Part shown: one piece after another, positions 20,532-28,243 of the stretch | How the letters are laid out: every line of letters begins with the position of its first letter | Numbering within the stretch: position 1 is the first letter of the stretch | DNA from: Gammaproteobacteria bacterium | Lineage (GTDB): Bacteria > Pseudomonadota > Gammaproteobacteria > DSM-19610 | Length of the DNA: 54,664 nt | Direction: 5' to 3' | NCBI GenBank assembly: GCA_030621785.1 | Contig: JAUXGZ010000002.1 | Span: forward strand, 1-54,664 | Position numbers and translations under genes: made by a program | Notes under the pieces: model-generated | Database searches by the model: none | What the model saw: the letters and a program-made list of their open reading frames with translations, nothing else | What the model was told of the DNA's origin: nothing

Positions 20532-20966
20532 ATGAATCACCAGGCACACAGCCTGTCCGGCACGACGGCTCGTACTGCGACCGGTGGCAGCAAACTATCC
20601 CTGCGCATTGTTACCGAGCATGATTCCGAAGACCACACGCAGCAGCTGTATCTGGCGCCCCTGCAACCCGATCTACCGCGCCGCCAGACTATTCGTCATT
20701 TACGCCTGAAAGATCGCCTTGCCGGCGGAAGTGCGAGTGGTAATGCCGCCATCCTGATGCGTGATCCGGGCTTCTGGAGTTATCTGCAACTGATCAGCCT
20801 GACCGCCTACAACGAGGAAATTGACGTACGCAGCGCTCGCTATTTTATCAATCGACTGTGCGGGGTACGGTGGCGTCAGGAACTGGACCAGATCGATACA
20901 GCAGCGGAACGATTCTTTCAACTAATCGAAAGACCGTTTCTGGAATGGCTGGATACCGGCTACTGA
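20532..20966 (+). CDS. Unknown protein behind a sigma-54 promoter
   Basis: A 144-residue soluble protein of unrecognised family. Residues 1-25 are Ser/Thr-rich and probably disordered. The core contains GGSASGNAAILMRDPGFWSYL and then a helical part with ARYFINRLCGVRWRQELD and AAERFFQLIERPFLEWL. The start is well supported: AGGAGG precedes the ATG by about 8-9 nt. A sigma-54 promoter at 20439 and the divergent ammonium channel suggest expression under nitrogen limitation or another enhancer-controlled state. It converges on mazG with 7 nt between stops. No function is proposed. Confidence 0.75.
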   Translation: MNHQAHSLSGTTARTATGGSKLSLRIVTEHDSEDHTQQLYLAPLQPDLPRRQTIRHLRLKDRLAGGSASGNAAILMRDPGFWSYLQLISLTAYNEEIDVRSARYFINRLCGVRWRQELDQIDTAAERFFQLIERPFLEWLDTGY

Positions 20967-20973
20967 CCGGCGA

Positions 20974-21798
20974 TTATTCGTCCTCGCCGGCGACCGGCTT
21001 TTTGGCCTGTTGCCAGAAGTCTTCCAGCTGTAGCAGGGAAAAGTCCTGCAGCTGGCCCTGCTGTTCCGCAACCATCTGCTCCACCTTGCGGAAACGCGAG
21101 GAAAACTTGTCGCTGGCTTCACGCAACAACGTTTCGGCATCTGCGTCCAGAAAGCGCGCCAGGTTGACACAACTGAACAGCAGGTCACCCAGCTCTTCCC
21201 TGGCGCGGGCCACAGGCTGATTCCCGGCCAGCGCTTCCCGGAGTTCGTCGAGTTCTTCTTCGAGCTTGAGCATCACATCACCGGTTTCTTTCCAGTCAAA
21301 CCCGACCCGGGCGGCGCGACGCTGGATCTTCTGGGCACGCACCAGCGCCGGCAACGCCAGGGGCACACCATCGATTGCACTTTCTGCCGGCTGCCCGGAC
21401 TTTTTCTCGCGCTCCCTGGCCTTGTGTCTCTCCCAGGCTTCGGTCTGCGCTTCAGCATCGGCAACTTCTTCATCACCGAATACATGCGGGTGCCGGCGGA
21501 TCATCTTTTCGTTAATGGCCGTCACCACATCAGCAAAATCGAACCAGTTTTCCTCGCCGGCCAACTGCGCGTGATACACCACCTGAAACAGCAGGTCCCC
21601 CAACTCATCCCGCAAATCATCCGGTGCATTGCGCTGAATGGCATCGGCGACTTCGTAGGCTTCCTCCAGGGTATACGGCGCGATGCTGGCAAAATCCTGC
21701 TCCAGATCCCACGGACAACCCCCTTCAGGATCACGCAGGCGCGCCATAATTCTTAGCAATTCATCGATACCGGTATATTTACTGTCCAAAGTTTCCAT
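20974..21798 (-). CDS. mazG: Nucleoside triphosphate pyrophosphohydrolase MazG
   Basis: A 274-residue enzyme that hydrolyses NTPs and dNTPs to monophosphates and can lower ppGpp. Two MazG domains are visible: the first with CPWDLEQDFASIAPYTLEEA, EEAYEVADAI and LRDELGDLLFQVVYHAQ, the second with EEELDELREAL and REELGDLLFSCVNLAR. The C-terminal SDKFSSRFRKVEQM is also typical. The start at 21798 gives the family N-terminus (IDELLRIMARLRDPEGGCPW); an upstream extension has no support. It is divergent from the membrane methyltransferase-like gene at 21836, with 37 nt between starts. Confidence 0.95.
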   Translation of the reverse strand: METLDSKYTGIDELLRIMARLRDPEGGCPWDLEQDFASIAPYTLEEAYEVADAIQRNAPDDLRDELGDLLFQVVYHAQLAGEENWFDFADVVTAINEKMIRRHPHVFGDEEVADAEAQTEAWERHKAREREKKSGQPAESAIDGVPLALPALVRAQKIQRRAARVGFDWKETGDVMLKLEEELDELREALAGNQPVARAREELGDLLFSCVNLARFLDADAETLLREASDKFSSRFRKVEQMVAEQQGQLQDFSLLQLEDFWQQAKKPVAGEDE

Positions 21799-21835
21799 TC
21801 CTGCTTTGTGTAACCCGTCACTGTACACTGGCATC

Positions 21836-22486
21836 ATGCTATCCACTCAATATCTGCTACTGCTGGCCATAAGCTGGGCATGCTACGCCATCGTGCATTC
21901 CCTGCTGGCCTCCCACGCCTGCAAGAACTGGTGCCTGCAACACTACCCCCGTTATTACCCGGCATACCGACTCGGCTACAACATCCTGGCCGGCCTGTTG
22001 CTGGTGCCACCATTGTGGCTGACCTGGAGTTACCAGGGAACGGTTCTGTGGCACTGGCCAGCCGGGCTGGGCCGGGTCGCGGATGCGGCTGCACTGGCAG
22101 CAGTCGCCGGGTTTGTCTGGACCATGCGCGCCTATGATAGCGGCGAGTTCCTCGGCCTCAGTCAGTTGCGACAGAAATCAGCCACCGTGGATGACCAGGC
22201 CCCCATGCACCTGTGTACGGTGCACCGCTTCGTGCGCCACCCCTGGTATTTTTTCGGTCTGGTCATCATCTGGAGCAGGGAAATGAATGCCGCTTTCCTG
22301 GTAAGCGCGATCATCCTGACCCTCTATTTGATTATCGGTTCACGGCTGGAAGAAAAGAAACTGGTCACCTGCTACGGTGAACAGTACGACCACTACCGGC
22401 AACGGGTACCGGGACTGATCCCCTTGCCGTGGCGCTATCTCAGCCGGCAGGAGGCTAAACAGATTCGGGCAGGTGCGAAGAAGTAA
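21836..22486 (+). CDS. Membrane methyltransferase-like protein (isoprenylcysteine methyltransferase / NnrU / MddA-like)
   Basis: A 216-residue protein with four to five hydrophobic helices (LLLLAISWACYAIVHSLL, ILAGLLLVPPLWLTW, DAAALAAVAGFVWT, FFGLVIIW, AAFLVSAIILTLYLII). The C-terminal half has VRHPWYFFGLVIIW, SRLEEKKLVTCYGEQYDHY and RVPGLIPLPW, the RHPxY and EExxL...YGxxYxxY pattern of the ICMT/PEMT superfamily, in which S-adenosylmethionine is bound. From memory the arrangement resembles NnrU-like and methanethiol S-methyltransferase proteins. The substrate is unknown. The ATG at 21836 directly precedes the first membrane span. Confidence 0.72.
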   Translation: MLSTQYLLLLAISWACYAIVHSLLASHACKNWCLQHYPRYYPAYRLGYNILAGLLLVPPLWLTWSYQGTVLWHWPAGLGRVADAAALAAVAGFVWTMRAYDSGEFLGLSQLRQKSATVDDQAPMHLCTVHRFVRHPWYFFGLVIIWSREMNAAFLVSAIILTLYLIIGSRLEEKKLVTCYGEQYDHYRQRVPGLIPLPWRYLSRQEAKQIRAGAKK

Positions 22487-22509
22487 TCCACCCGGCCGGA
22501 GTTTTGACG

Positions 22510-22977
22510 CTAGTGCGTTCGACCGGTCATGGCACCGATCACCTGGTCCTCGAGCTGAATGCGCTCCGCCAGAATCTCACCCAGGTTGGACAGGTCCGCA
22601 TCCAGCAGATCCAGCAGATCCTTGTCGCTGCTCAACAGATTCACACTCTCGTACTTGTCGTTAAAACGCAGGATTACATCCGTGGTCTGAATGATCTGCG
22701 GGTACACCCGGTCGGCCACACTCAGCACCGGTGTCCGGCGCTCCAGCTTGTCCGATAGGTAGCGATACAACTGAAAGTGTGCACTGGCCGCATAGTCAAT
22801 CAACGCCTGACAAAAATCCTGCAACGCATCGGAAGTCACCTCATCGGCTTCGAACGGCCGCTGATTTGCCAGTTCGCTATACAGGGACAGGGTTTCTGCG
22901 CGCGTCTTGACCAGTGTCGCCAGTTTCTCCCGCGACCGCCCACGCCGATCGCTACCGGTAATGTATTCGCTTGCCAT
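22510..22977 (-). CDS. rsd: Regulator of sigma-70, Rsd/AlgQ family
   Basis: A 155-residue all-helical protein. The matching segments are REKLATLVKTRAETLSLYSE, QRPFEADEVTSDALQDFCQALIDYAASAHF, RVYPQIIQTTD, FNDKYE and LGEILAERIQLEDQVI, the pattern of E. coli Rsd and Pseudomonas AlgQ. These bind region 4 of sigma-70 and free core RNA polymerase for alternative sigma factors in stationary phase. The start at 22977 has GGAG 8 nt upstream. In Pseudomonas algQ is near algP, a lysine-repeat protein; here a similar protein lies about 12 kb away (34921). Confidence 0.85.
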   Translation of the reverse strand: MASEYITGSDRRGRSREKLATLVKTRAETLSLYSELANQRPFEADEVTSDALQDFCQALIDYAASAHFQLYRYLSDKLERRTPVLSVADRVYPQIIQTTDVILRFNDKYESVNLLSSDKDLLDLLDADLSNLGEILAERIQLEDQVIGAMTGRTH

Positions 22978-23199
22978 GCATCTACTCCAGTCACTTTGTT
23001 CGTATCTAATCCGGCACATCGTAACGAACGACTCTGTCGCTGTTGCCAACAAAGCGTCGGTCCTTTGTCGCCCTCATTCGGCCCATCCCCCGGGCGGCAC
23101 TCAGGATACTGAATTCCATAATTTTTTCAACAGTGGTGCAGTTCTTGCTTTTGATTACAGGAAAGGACGTTACCACAATTCACTATACAGGAATCCAGG

Positions 23200-24591
23200 A
23201 TGGGAATACCGAGCAATGTGCGCAACTTTCTGGACCGGGAAGGCACCGGTTACCAGGTCCTGTTCCATCGCAGAACATCTACCCTGAGCCAGGCGGCAGA
23301 AGCCTGCGATCTACCGCTGAATCACCTGGTCCGCGCCGTGATTCTGGTAGACGGGCAAGGTCTGCTCATGGCAGTGCTGCCCGCAGATCATGTACTCGAT
23401 TTTAATGCGCTGGGCGAATGGCTGCACCGGGACCTGGAACTGGTACCTGGCAACCAGCTGGCGACCATATTTGACCAGTGCGAACCGCGTTCGTACCCGC
23501 CACTGGCACCGGTCTACAATCTCGATGTCATCATCGATGCTTCCCTGGATGAGCTGGATGTCATCACCTTCGAGCCTGGAATACATACGACACTGGTCCA
23601 GATGGACACCGAGCGGTATCGCAAAATGCTGGGCAACGCACTGAGCGGCCAGTTCTCCCGGCCGGCATCGACACTGCGCAGCGAGCACGGCGAGAACGAA
23701 CTGGAATTAACCGATGTGGTTGGTCAGTTCACGCCGGCGAGAGTAAAACGCAATATCGAGGAATTCCACGAACTACCTGCCATCCCGGCTACCGCAGCAC
23801 AGATACTCGAGCTTGCCACCAATCCACGAGCCAATGCACGTCAGCTTGCACAGATCATCGAACAGGACCCCGACCTGACGGCACAGGTTCTGCGTTACGC
23901 AAACGCCCCCTCTTATGGTTACGCGGGCAGCATCCAGAATCTGCAAACGGCCATTGCCCGGGTACTGGGCTTCGATTATGTACTGAGTCTTGCGCTCGGT
24001 TTTTCCATCGGCAAGAGCCTGCTCATTCCCCGGGATGGTCCTTTCGGGCTGGATTCCTTCTGGCGGCACTCGGTACATGCAGCTCGTCTGGTAGAAGAAC
24101 TGGCACTTCACCTGCCGCATGAATTGCGCCCGCAACGCGGCACTGCCTACCTCGCCGGCCTGTTGCAGAACCTGGGCAGACTGGTTCTTGGTCACACCTT
24201 CCAGCCGGAATTCTTCATTCTCAACCGCTTCGCCCAGGCCAATCCGGACATGCCCACCTGCGAACTCGAGCGTCATGTGCTGGGCGTAACTCACGACCAG
24301 ATCGGCGCCTGGCTGCTGGAGGCCTGGGGACTGCCCGAAGAACTGATTGTGGCCGTACGCCACCACCACGATGAGAGTTACTGGGACCGGTTTTCCACCT
24401 GTTCCCAGCTGGTATTGATCGCCAACCGGGCGCTGGCAAACTACGGTCTCGGCGAATCGGACCAGGGCGGTATTCCGCAATTCTCCCTGGAAATGCTCGG
24501 CCTGGACGAGCAGACTGTTCTCGCAGAAACAGACAAACTATTTGAAAAATCAAGTGATTTAACGGATCTGGCCGCTCGACTGGCGGCCTGA
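23200..24591 (+). CDS. Fusion of a YbaK-like aminoacyl-tRNA deacylase domain and an HDOD domain
   Basis: A 463-residue two-domain protein. Residues 1-155 resemble the YbaK/ProX editing domain (FHRRTSTLSQAAEACDLPLNHLVRAVILVDGQG). Residues about 185-400 form an HDOD domain: FHELPAIPATAAQILELATNPRA, LAQIIEQDPDLTAQVLRYAN, FWRHSVHAARLVEEL, AYLAGLLQNLGRLVLGH and HDQIGAWLLEAWGLP. HDOD proteins act in signalling and stress responses and lack metal-dependent phosphodiesterase activity. This combination occurs in several gammaproteobacteria, so it is a real fusion. Whether the first domain still hydrolyses mischarged tRNA is unknown. The gene stands alone with a 222-base upstream gap. Confidence 0.88.
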   Translation: MGIPSNVRNFLDREGTGYQVLFHRRTSTLSQAAEACDLPLNHLVRAVILVDGQGLLMAVLPADHVLDFNALGEWLHRDLELVPGNQLATIFDQCEPRSYPPLAPVYNLDVIIDASLDELDVITFEPGIHTTLVQMDTERYRKMLGNALSGQFSRPASTLRSEHGENELELTDVVGQFTPARVKRNIEEFHELPAIPATAAQILELATNPRANARQLAQIIEQDPDLTAQVLRYANAPSYGYAGSIQNLQTAIARVLGFDYVLSLALGFSIGKSLLIPRDGPFGLDSFWRHSVHAARLVEELALHLPHELRPQRGTAYLAGLLQNLGRLVLGHTFQPEFFILNRFAQANPDMPTCELERHVLGVTHDQIGAWLLEAWGLPEELIVAVRHHHDESYWDRFSTCSQLVLIANRALANYGLGESDQGGIPQFSLEMLGLDEQTVLAETDKLFEKSSDLTDLAARLAA

Positions 24592-24668
24592 ACCGACTTT
24601 CCAGCCTTCCCCTCCCTCTCCCGGCACTGCGCCCGGGCCGGCGTGTCTGTACCCCTGCGCCGCAATTT

Positions 24669-24693
24669 ATTCTTGACTAAAATACTCAAGTAT
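24669..24693 (+). promoter_or_regulatory. IscR type-1-like operator over the -35 region of the iscR-like/iscU operon
   Basis: The 25 bases from 24669 match the E. coli type-1 IscR consensus (ATASYYGACTRWWWYAGTCRRSTAT, recalled) at all but two positions: its core is TTGACTAAAATACTCAAGTAT. The TTGACT at 24673-24678 is also a good -35 box, so a bound regulator would repress, as at E. coli iscR. The -10 is less clear (TTATCA at 24696-24701 with 17-base spacing). Confidence 0.72.
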
Positions 24694-24770
24694 TATTATC
24701 ATGTACCCAGGTTCATGAAACGGAGACGCGCATCCTGTATTGCGCCGGATAGTTCAAAATGAGGCGAATC

Positions 24771-25232
24771 ATGAAATTATCAACCAAAGGGCGTCACGCC
24801 ATCACTGCGATGATGGAGCTGGCACTGCGTCACCAGAAAGGCCCGGTGACGCTTGCGGATATTTCCAGTGAGCAATCGATATCGGTTTCTTACCTCGAGC
24901 AGTTGTTTGCCCGCCTGCGCAATCACGGTCTGGTGACCGGCATGCGCGGACCGGGCGGTGGCTACTGCTTACGGCGATCGGCCAGCGAAATCACCATTGC
25001 CGAGATTCTGAGTGCCGTGGACGACGCCATGCCGGCCCGCCGCGAGCGTATCCCCGGCGAGGAATGGCCCCAGAGTGTCATTATGTGGAACCAGCTCAGC
25101 TCGCGTATCTACGACTACCTGGATGGCCTGACGCTGGCAGAAGCAGTCAGCACGCCACAAATGAACAACGTTGAAGGCAGTGAGCAAAACGAGGTCGGCT
25201 TTCGCTCCGGTTTTGCACAGACAGCGGCCTGA
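24771..25232 (+). CDS. IscR-like Rrf2-family regulator lacking the Fe-S cysteines
   Basis: A 153-residue regulator. The N-terminal winged helix (MKLSTKGRHAITAMMELALR, ISVSYLEQLFARLRNHGLV, GPGGGYCL) is that of IscR, and the C-terminal SVIMWNQLSSRIYDYLDGLTLAEAV aligns with the helix after the cluster site in IscR. The loop that normally carries three cysteines reads PARRERIPGEEWPQS and has none; the only Cys in the protein is in the wing. It therefore probably works only as an apo-type regulator. The ATG at 24771 has GAGG 6 nt before it; a second ATG at 24759 is less likely. It heads an operon with iscU (32 nt apart). Confidence 0.88.
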   Translation: MKLSTKGRHAITAMMELALRHQKGPVTLADISSEQSISVSYLEQLFARLRNHGLVTGMRGPGGGYCLRRSASEITIAEILSAVDDAMPARRERIPGEEWPQSVIMWNQLSSRIYDYLDGLTLAEAVSTPQMNNVEGSEQNEVGFRSGFAQTAA

Positions 25233-25264
25233 CGTCGACTGAAACAGCGCACTGGAGAACAGCA

Positions 25265-25663
25265 ATGGCATACAGTGAAAAGGTTCTGGATCACTACGAG
25301 AATCCCCGCAATGTCGGGTCCTTCCAGCAGGCCGACCGCAACATCGGTACCGGCATGGTGGGCGCTCCTGCCTGTGGTGACGTCATGAAACTGCAGATCA
25401 AGGTCAACGAATCGGGCGTCATAGAAGAAGCACGCTTCAAAACCTATGGTTGTGGTTCCGCAATCGCATCCAGTTCCCTGCTGACCGAATGGGTCAAGGG
25501 AAAAACACTGGATGAAGCAGGTGAAATCAAGAACAGCCAGATTGCCGACGAACTGGCCTTGCCGCCGGTCAAGATACACTGTTCGGTTCTCGCCGAAGAC
25601 GCCATCAAGGCGGCAATCAGCGATTTCAGGCAGAAAAACAGCACACAGGATGAGGTGGCCTGA
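25265..25663 (+). CDS. iscU: Fe-S cluster assembly scaffold IscU
   Basis: The 132-residue protein is very close to E. coli IscU over its full length, starting MAYSEKVLDHYENPRNVGSF. The three cluster ligands Cys37, Cys63 and Cys106 and Asp39 are at the canonical positions, and the HscA recognition motif LPPVK is at 99-103. It receives sulfur from a cysteine desulfurase and iron to build a [2Fe-2S] cluster. Oddly, no iscS lies between the regulator and iscU, and no iscA, hscBA or fdx follows: the operon ends at a strong terminator. Partner genes must be elsewhere in the genome. Confidence 0.97.
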   Translation: MAYSEKVLDHYENPRNVGSFQQADRNIGTGMVGAPACGDVMKLQIKVNESGVIEEARFKTYGCGSAIASSSLLTEWVKGKTLDEAGEIKNSQIADELALPPVKIHCSVLAEDAIKAAISDFRQKNSTQDEVA

Positions 25664-25691
25664 AAACCCGCCACTTACATCCCGGAAAGCC

Positions 25692-25724
25692 GGCCGTATC
25701 AGCTTTACTGATACGGCCTTTTTT
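25692..25724 (+). terminator. Rho-independent terminator after iscU
   Basis: A perfect 11-bp stem GGCCGTATCAG/CTGATACGGCC (25692-25702 with 25708-25718), loop CTTTA, followed by six T. It closes the iscR-like/iscU operon. Confidence 0.95.
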
Positions 25725-25753
25725 ATTCCGCAGGAAAAAGTCAGGATTTGTGC

Positions 25754-26584
25754 ATGGATGAACGCGTTCTCGAACTGTACCCGGAATGCGGTAACCGTCA
25801 CGCTCTGCAGGGACTCTACCTCACGCGATTGCCTGACAGCGGAACATCCGGCATAGCACCATTCATTTATACCAATTATATAAGCAGCCTGGACGGACGC
25901 ATCGCATTACCCGTGCCTGGTCAGCATACTCACCAGGTGCCGGCGGCAACCACCAACGCACGTGACTGGCGCCTGTTCCAGGAACTGGCAGCGCAGGCCG
26001 ACCTGCTGATTACCACGGCCCGCTATTTTCGTCAGGCGGCAAAGCAACAGGCCCAGGCAGAACTACCGCTGGGTACTGCCAGCGAATTTGACGACCTGCG
26101 CGACTGGAGAAAAATACAGGGCATGTCGCCACGGCCGGACATTGCCATCTTCAGTGCCAGCCTGAATATCCCGCCAGACACCCTGGAACAATACCGCGAC
26201 AGAAAATTGTATGTCGTCACTGGCGCGCAGGCCGACCAGGGCAGGCTGCAGCGGCTTTCTGACACCACAGGCGTGCAAATCATCACTTGCGGAAACGGCC
26301 ATCAGGTGGAAGCAACCCACCTGCGCGCGAGACTCGGCCAACTGGGTTACCATCGGGTATACGCAATCGGTGGGCCGGCCGTGCTGCACACCCTGATTAG
26401 TGGTAACGCGCTCGATCGCCTGTACCTGACAACCGCACATGTACTGCTTGGAGGCACTGAGTTCGATACTTTCGTAACCGGCCCTCAGCTGGCGCCCGTG
26501 CGTGCCATGCCATTGCGCACCATGTATCTGGATACTTCGACACCCGGGGGCGCGGGACAAACCATGGCCATTTATGGTGAATAA
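25754..26584 (+). CDS. RibD C-terminal-like (pyrimidine/dihydrofolate) reductase
   Basis: A 276-residue protein. TNYISSLDGRIALP near residue 40, QELAAQADLLITTARYFRQ, the glycine-rich YAIGGPAVLHTLI and DRLYLTTAHVLLGG are the elements of the RibD_C reductase fold, which uses NADPH. The substrate could be a riboflavin intermediate, but stand-alone RibD_C proteins have varied roles and there are no rib genes beside it. It shares one base with the following Nudix gene, so both are in one operon. The ATG at 25754 is preceded by AGGA at a spacing of about 8. Confidence 0.78.
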   Translation: MDERVLELYPECGNRHALQGLYLTRLPDSGTSGIAPFIYTNYISSLDGRIALPVPGQHTHQVPAATTNARDWRLFQELAAQADLLITTARYFRQAAKQQAQAELPLGTASEFDDLRDWRKIQGMSPRPDIAIFSASLNIPPDTLEQYRDRKLYVVTGAQADQGRLQRLSDTTGVQIITCGNGHQVEATHLRARLGQLGYHRVYAIGGPAVLHTLISGNALDRLYLTTAHVLLGGTEFDTFVTGPQLAPVRAMPLRTMYLDTSTPGGAGQTMAIYGE

Positions 26585-27102
26585 TGGGACAGCGTAAAAC
26601 CCTCTACCAGGGACAGATCGTCGACCTTGGCCTGGAAACGGCCAGGTTGCCGAATGACGAAATCATGGAGCTGGAAGTGGTACGCCATCCTGGCGGTGCT
26701 GCCGTCGTCGCCATGGATAACCACCAGCGTGTCTGTCTGCTGCGACAATACCGGCATGCGGCGGGCGGCTGGCTGTGGGAACTGCCGGCCGGCAAGATAG
26801 ACCCGGGAGAAGGTCCGGATCAAACAGTACGCCGGGAACTACAGGAGGAAGCCGGTCTTGCGGCCGAACACTGGCAGAGCCTGGGAAGCTTTTTGAGCAC
26901 TCCCGGCTTCTGCGACGAGCGCATCTATCTGTACCAGGCACTCGGTTTGCGACCGGTAGCAAGCTCGCCTCATCCGCACGAAGTCATCGAGATACACTGG
27001 CTGGACTACCAGGACGCCCTGCAAAAGGTACACAGCGGAGAAATCGACGATGGCAAGACCATGCTGGGCCTGTTACTGGCCCGAGACAGGAAAATAACGT
27101 GA
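26584..27102 (+). CDS. Nudix hydrolase, ADP-ribose pyrophosphatase-like
   Basis: A 172-residue enzyme with a complete Nudix box starting at about residue 80: GKIDPGEGPDQTVRRELQEE followed by AGL. The upstream VVRHPGGAAVVAMDN and RQYRHAAGGWLWELPAG and the downstream FLSTPGFCDERIYLYQA are the signature of the NudF/YffH ADP-sugar pyrophosphatase group. It would cleave ADP-ribose or related ADP-sugars in the cytoplasm. It overlaps the RibD_C-like gene by one base and the next Nudix gene by four. Confidence 0.88.
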   Translation: MGQRKTLYQGQIVDLGLETARLPNDEIMELEVVRHPGGAAVVAMDNHQRVCLLRQYRHAAGGWLWELPAGKIDPGEGPDQTVRRELQEEAGLAAEHWQSLGSFLSTPGFCDERIYLYQALGLRPVASSPHPHEVIEIHWLDYQDALQKVHSGEIDDGKTMLGLLLARDRKIT

Positions 27103-27659
27103 ACTACTGCAGTAACTGCGGCGCTACCGTGAGTCAGCGCATTCCACCCGGAGATAACCGGGAGCGTTATGTATGTGATGGCTGCGCAACCATCCACTAC
27201 CAGAACCCCAAGATCGTAGCCGGGTGTATCCCGGAGTGGGATGGTCGTATCCTGCTGTGCAAACGTGCCATCCAGCCACGCTATGGCCTGTGGACCCTGC
27301 CTGCAGGTTTCATGGAAAATGGCGAAACAACGGAACAGGCCGCCATGCGCGAAACGCATGAGGAAGCCAGCGCACAGATTGACAATATCAGCCTGTACGG
27401 CCTGTTCAGTATCCCGCACATCAGTCAGGTCTATATGCTGTTCCGCGGGGAAGTGGTAAACGGTGAATATGCACCAGGCACCGAGAGCCTGGAATGCAGG
27501 CTCTACGAAGAACGTGACATCCCCTGGGATGAACTCGCCTTCCCCGTAGTCACGGAAACCCTGAAGCGTTACTACAAAAACCTGGCGCAGGGCAACGGCT
27601 TCCCCCTGCAGACCGGGATCATCATCAAGCACCCGGCGCGAAAAAAACGCGAACCCTGA
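27099..27659 (+). CDS. Nudix hydrolase with an N-terminal zinc ribbon
   Basis: The GTG at 27099 overlaps the previous stop (GTGA) and gives a 186-residue protein beginning with MNYCSNCGA and CDGC after 20 residues, a four-Cys zinc ribbon followed by IHYQNPKIVAGCIPEW. The Nudix box GFMENGETTEQAAMRETHEE is complete in its metal-binding glutamates, although the late Gly of the consensus is Ser. Members of this zinc-ribbon group are widespread in Proteobacteria; their substrate is not known with certainty. Two consecutive Nudix genes with a reductase suggest a small nucleotide-cofactor clean-up operon. It converges on the PilZ gene. Confidence 0.87.
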   Translation: MNYCSNCGATVSQRIPPGDNRERYVCDGCATIHYQNPKIVAGCIPEWDGRILLCKRAIQPRYGLWTLPAGFMENGETTEQAAMRETHEEASAQIDNISLYGLFSIPHISQVYMLFRGEVVNGEYAPGTESLECRLYEERDIPWDELAFPVVTETLKRYYKNLAQGNGFPLQTGIIIKHPARKKREP

Positions 27660-27667
27660 AGCAGGGC

Positions 27668-28030
27668 CTAGGCCACCGCACGCTGATCAGCGACCACGCT
27701 GTCGTCTCCCTCACCGGCCGTCATGGCTTCGCTTCTGCTGAACAACCAGGCACGCAACTGCCGCCGCTGCCCGGCCGTTACCTCATCGAACATCAAACCG
27801 ATGCCATCCTCTCGCCGGTGCACGACAATTGCGGGTATCCGCATGGAAACCGCACCCTGGTGTCCGGTAAATTCCACCATCAATTGTTCATGCCTGCGCC
27901 ACCCTGCCGCCGCGACATACATACCATCAAGACCAATGTTGAGAGATTGGCCACTCTGCACCGGCAAACCGTGTTTGTACAACAACACGCTGAATTTCAT
28001 TGGCTTCCGAACACAGCATCGATGTTCCAT
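27668..28030 (-). CDS. PilZ-domain protein (putative c-di-GMP receptor)
   Basis: A 120-residue single-domain protein starting MEHRCCVRKPMKFSVLLYKHG. The arginine motif RxxxR is present (RCCVR) and the second motif reads NIGLDG, so the usual Ser of [D/N]xSxxG is Gly, which may weaken c-di-GMP binding. GIGLMFDEVTAGQRRQLRAWL near the end completes the beta barrel and helix. The start at 28030 has AGGAGG 6 nt upstream. Together with the degenerate GGDEF protein at 35356 and the pilus genes it hints at c-di-GMP control of surface behaviour, but there is no direct link. Confidence 0.85.
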   Translation of the reverse strand: MEHRCCVRKPMKFSVLLYKHGLPVQSGQSLNIGLDGMYVAAAGWRRHEQLMVEFTGHQGAVSMRIPAIVVHRREDGIGLMFDEVTAGQRRQLRAWLFSRSEAMTAGEGDDSVVADQRAVA

Positions 28031-28243
28031 AACGAACCTCCTGTGGAAATACACTTGCCCCGTCAATGTACTGCCGCCATCCTCCGCGGAGCCTATCAGC
28101 AAACGGCAACTTTCGACATGAGCTGGATCAAGTATTCATGCGACAGCAAAAATTTGTCGGTGTTCCTGAACATGCAAGAATCTTTCCATACGCGCATCAT
28201 ACTGCTATCTTCCGACCTTCATTCATGCACAAGGAATTACACC

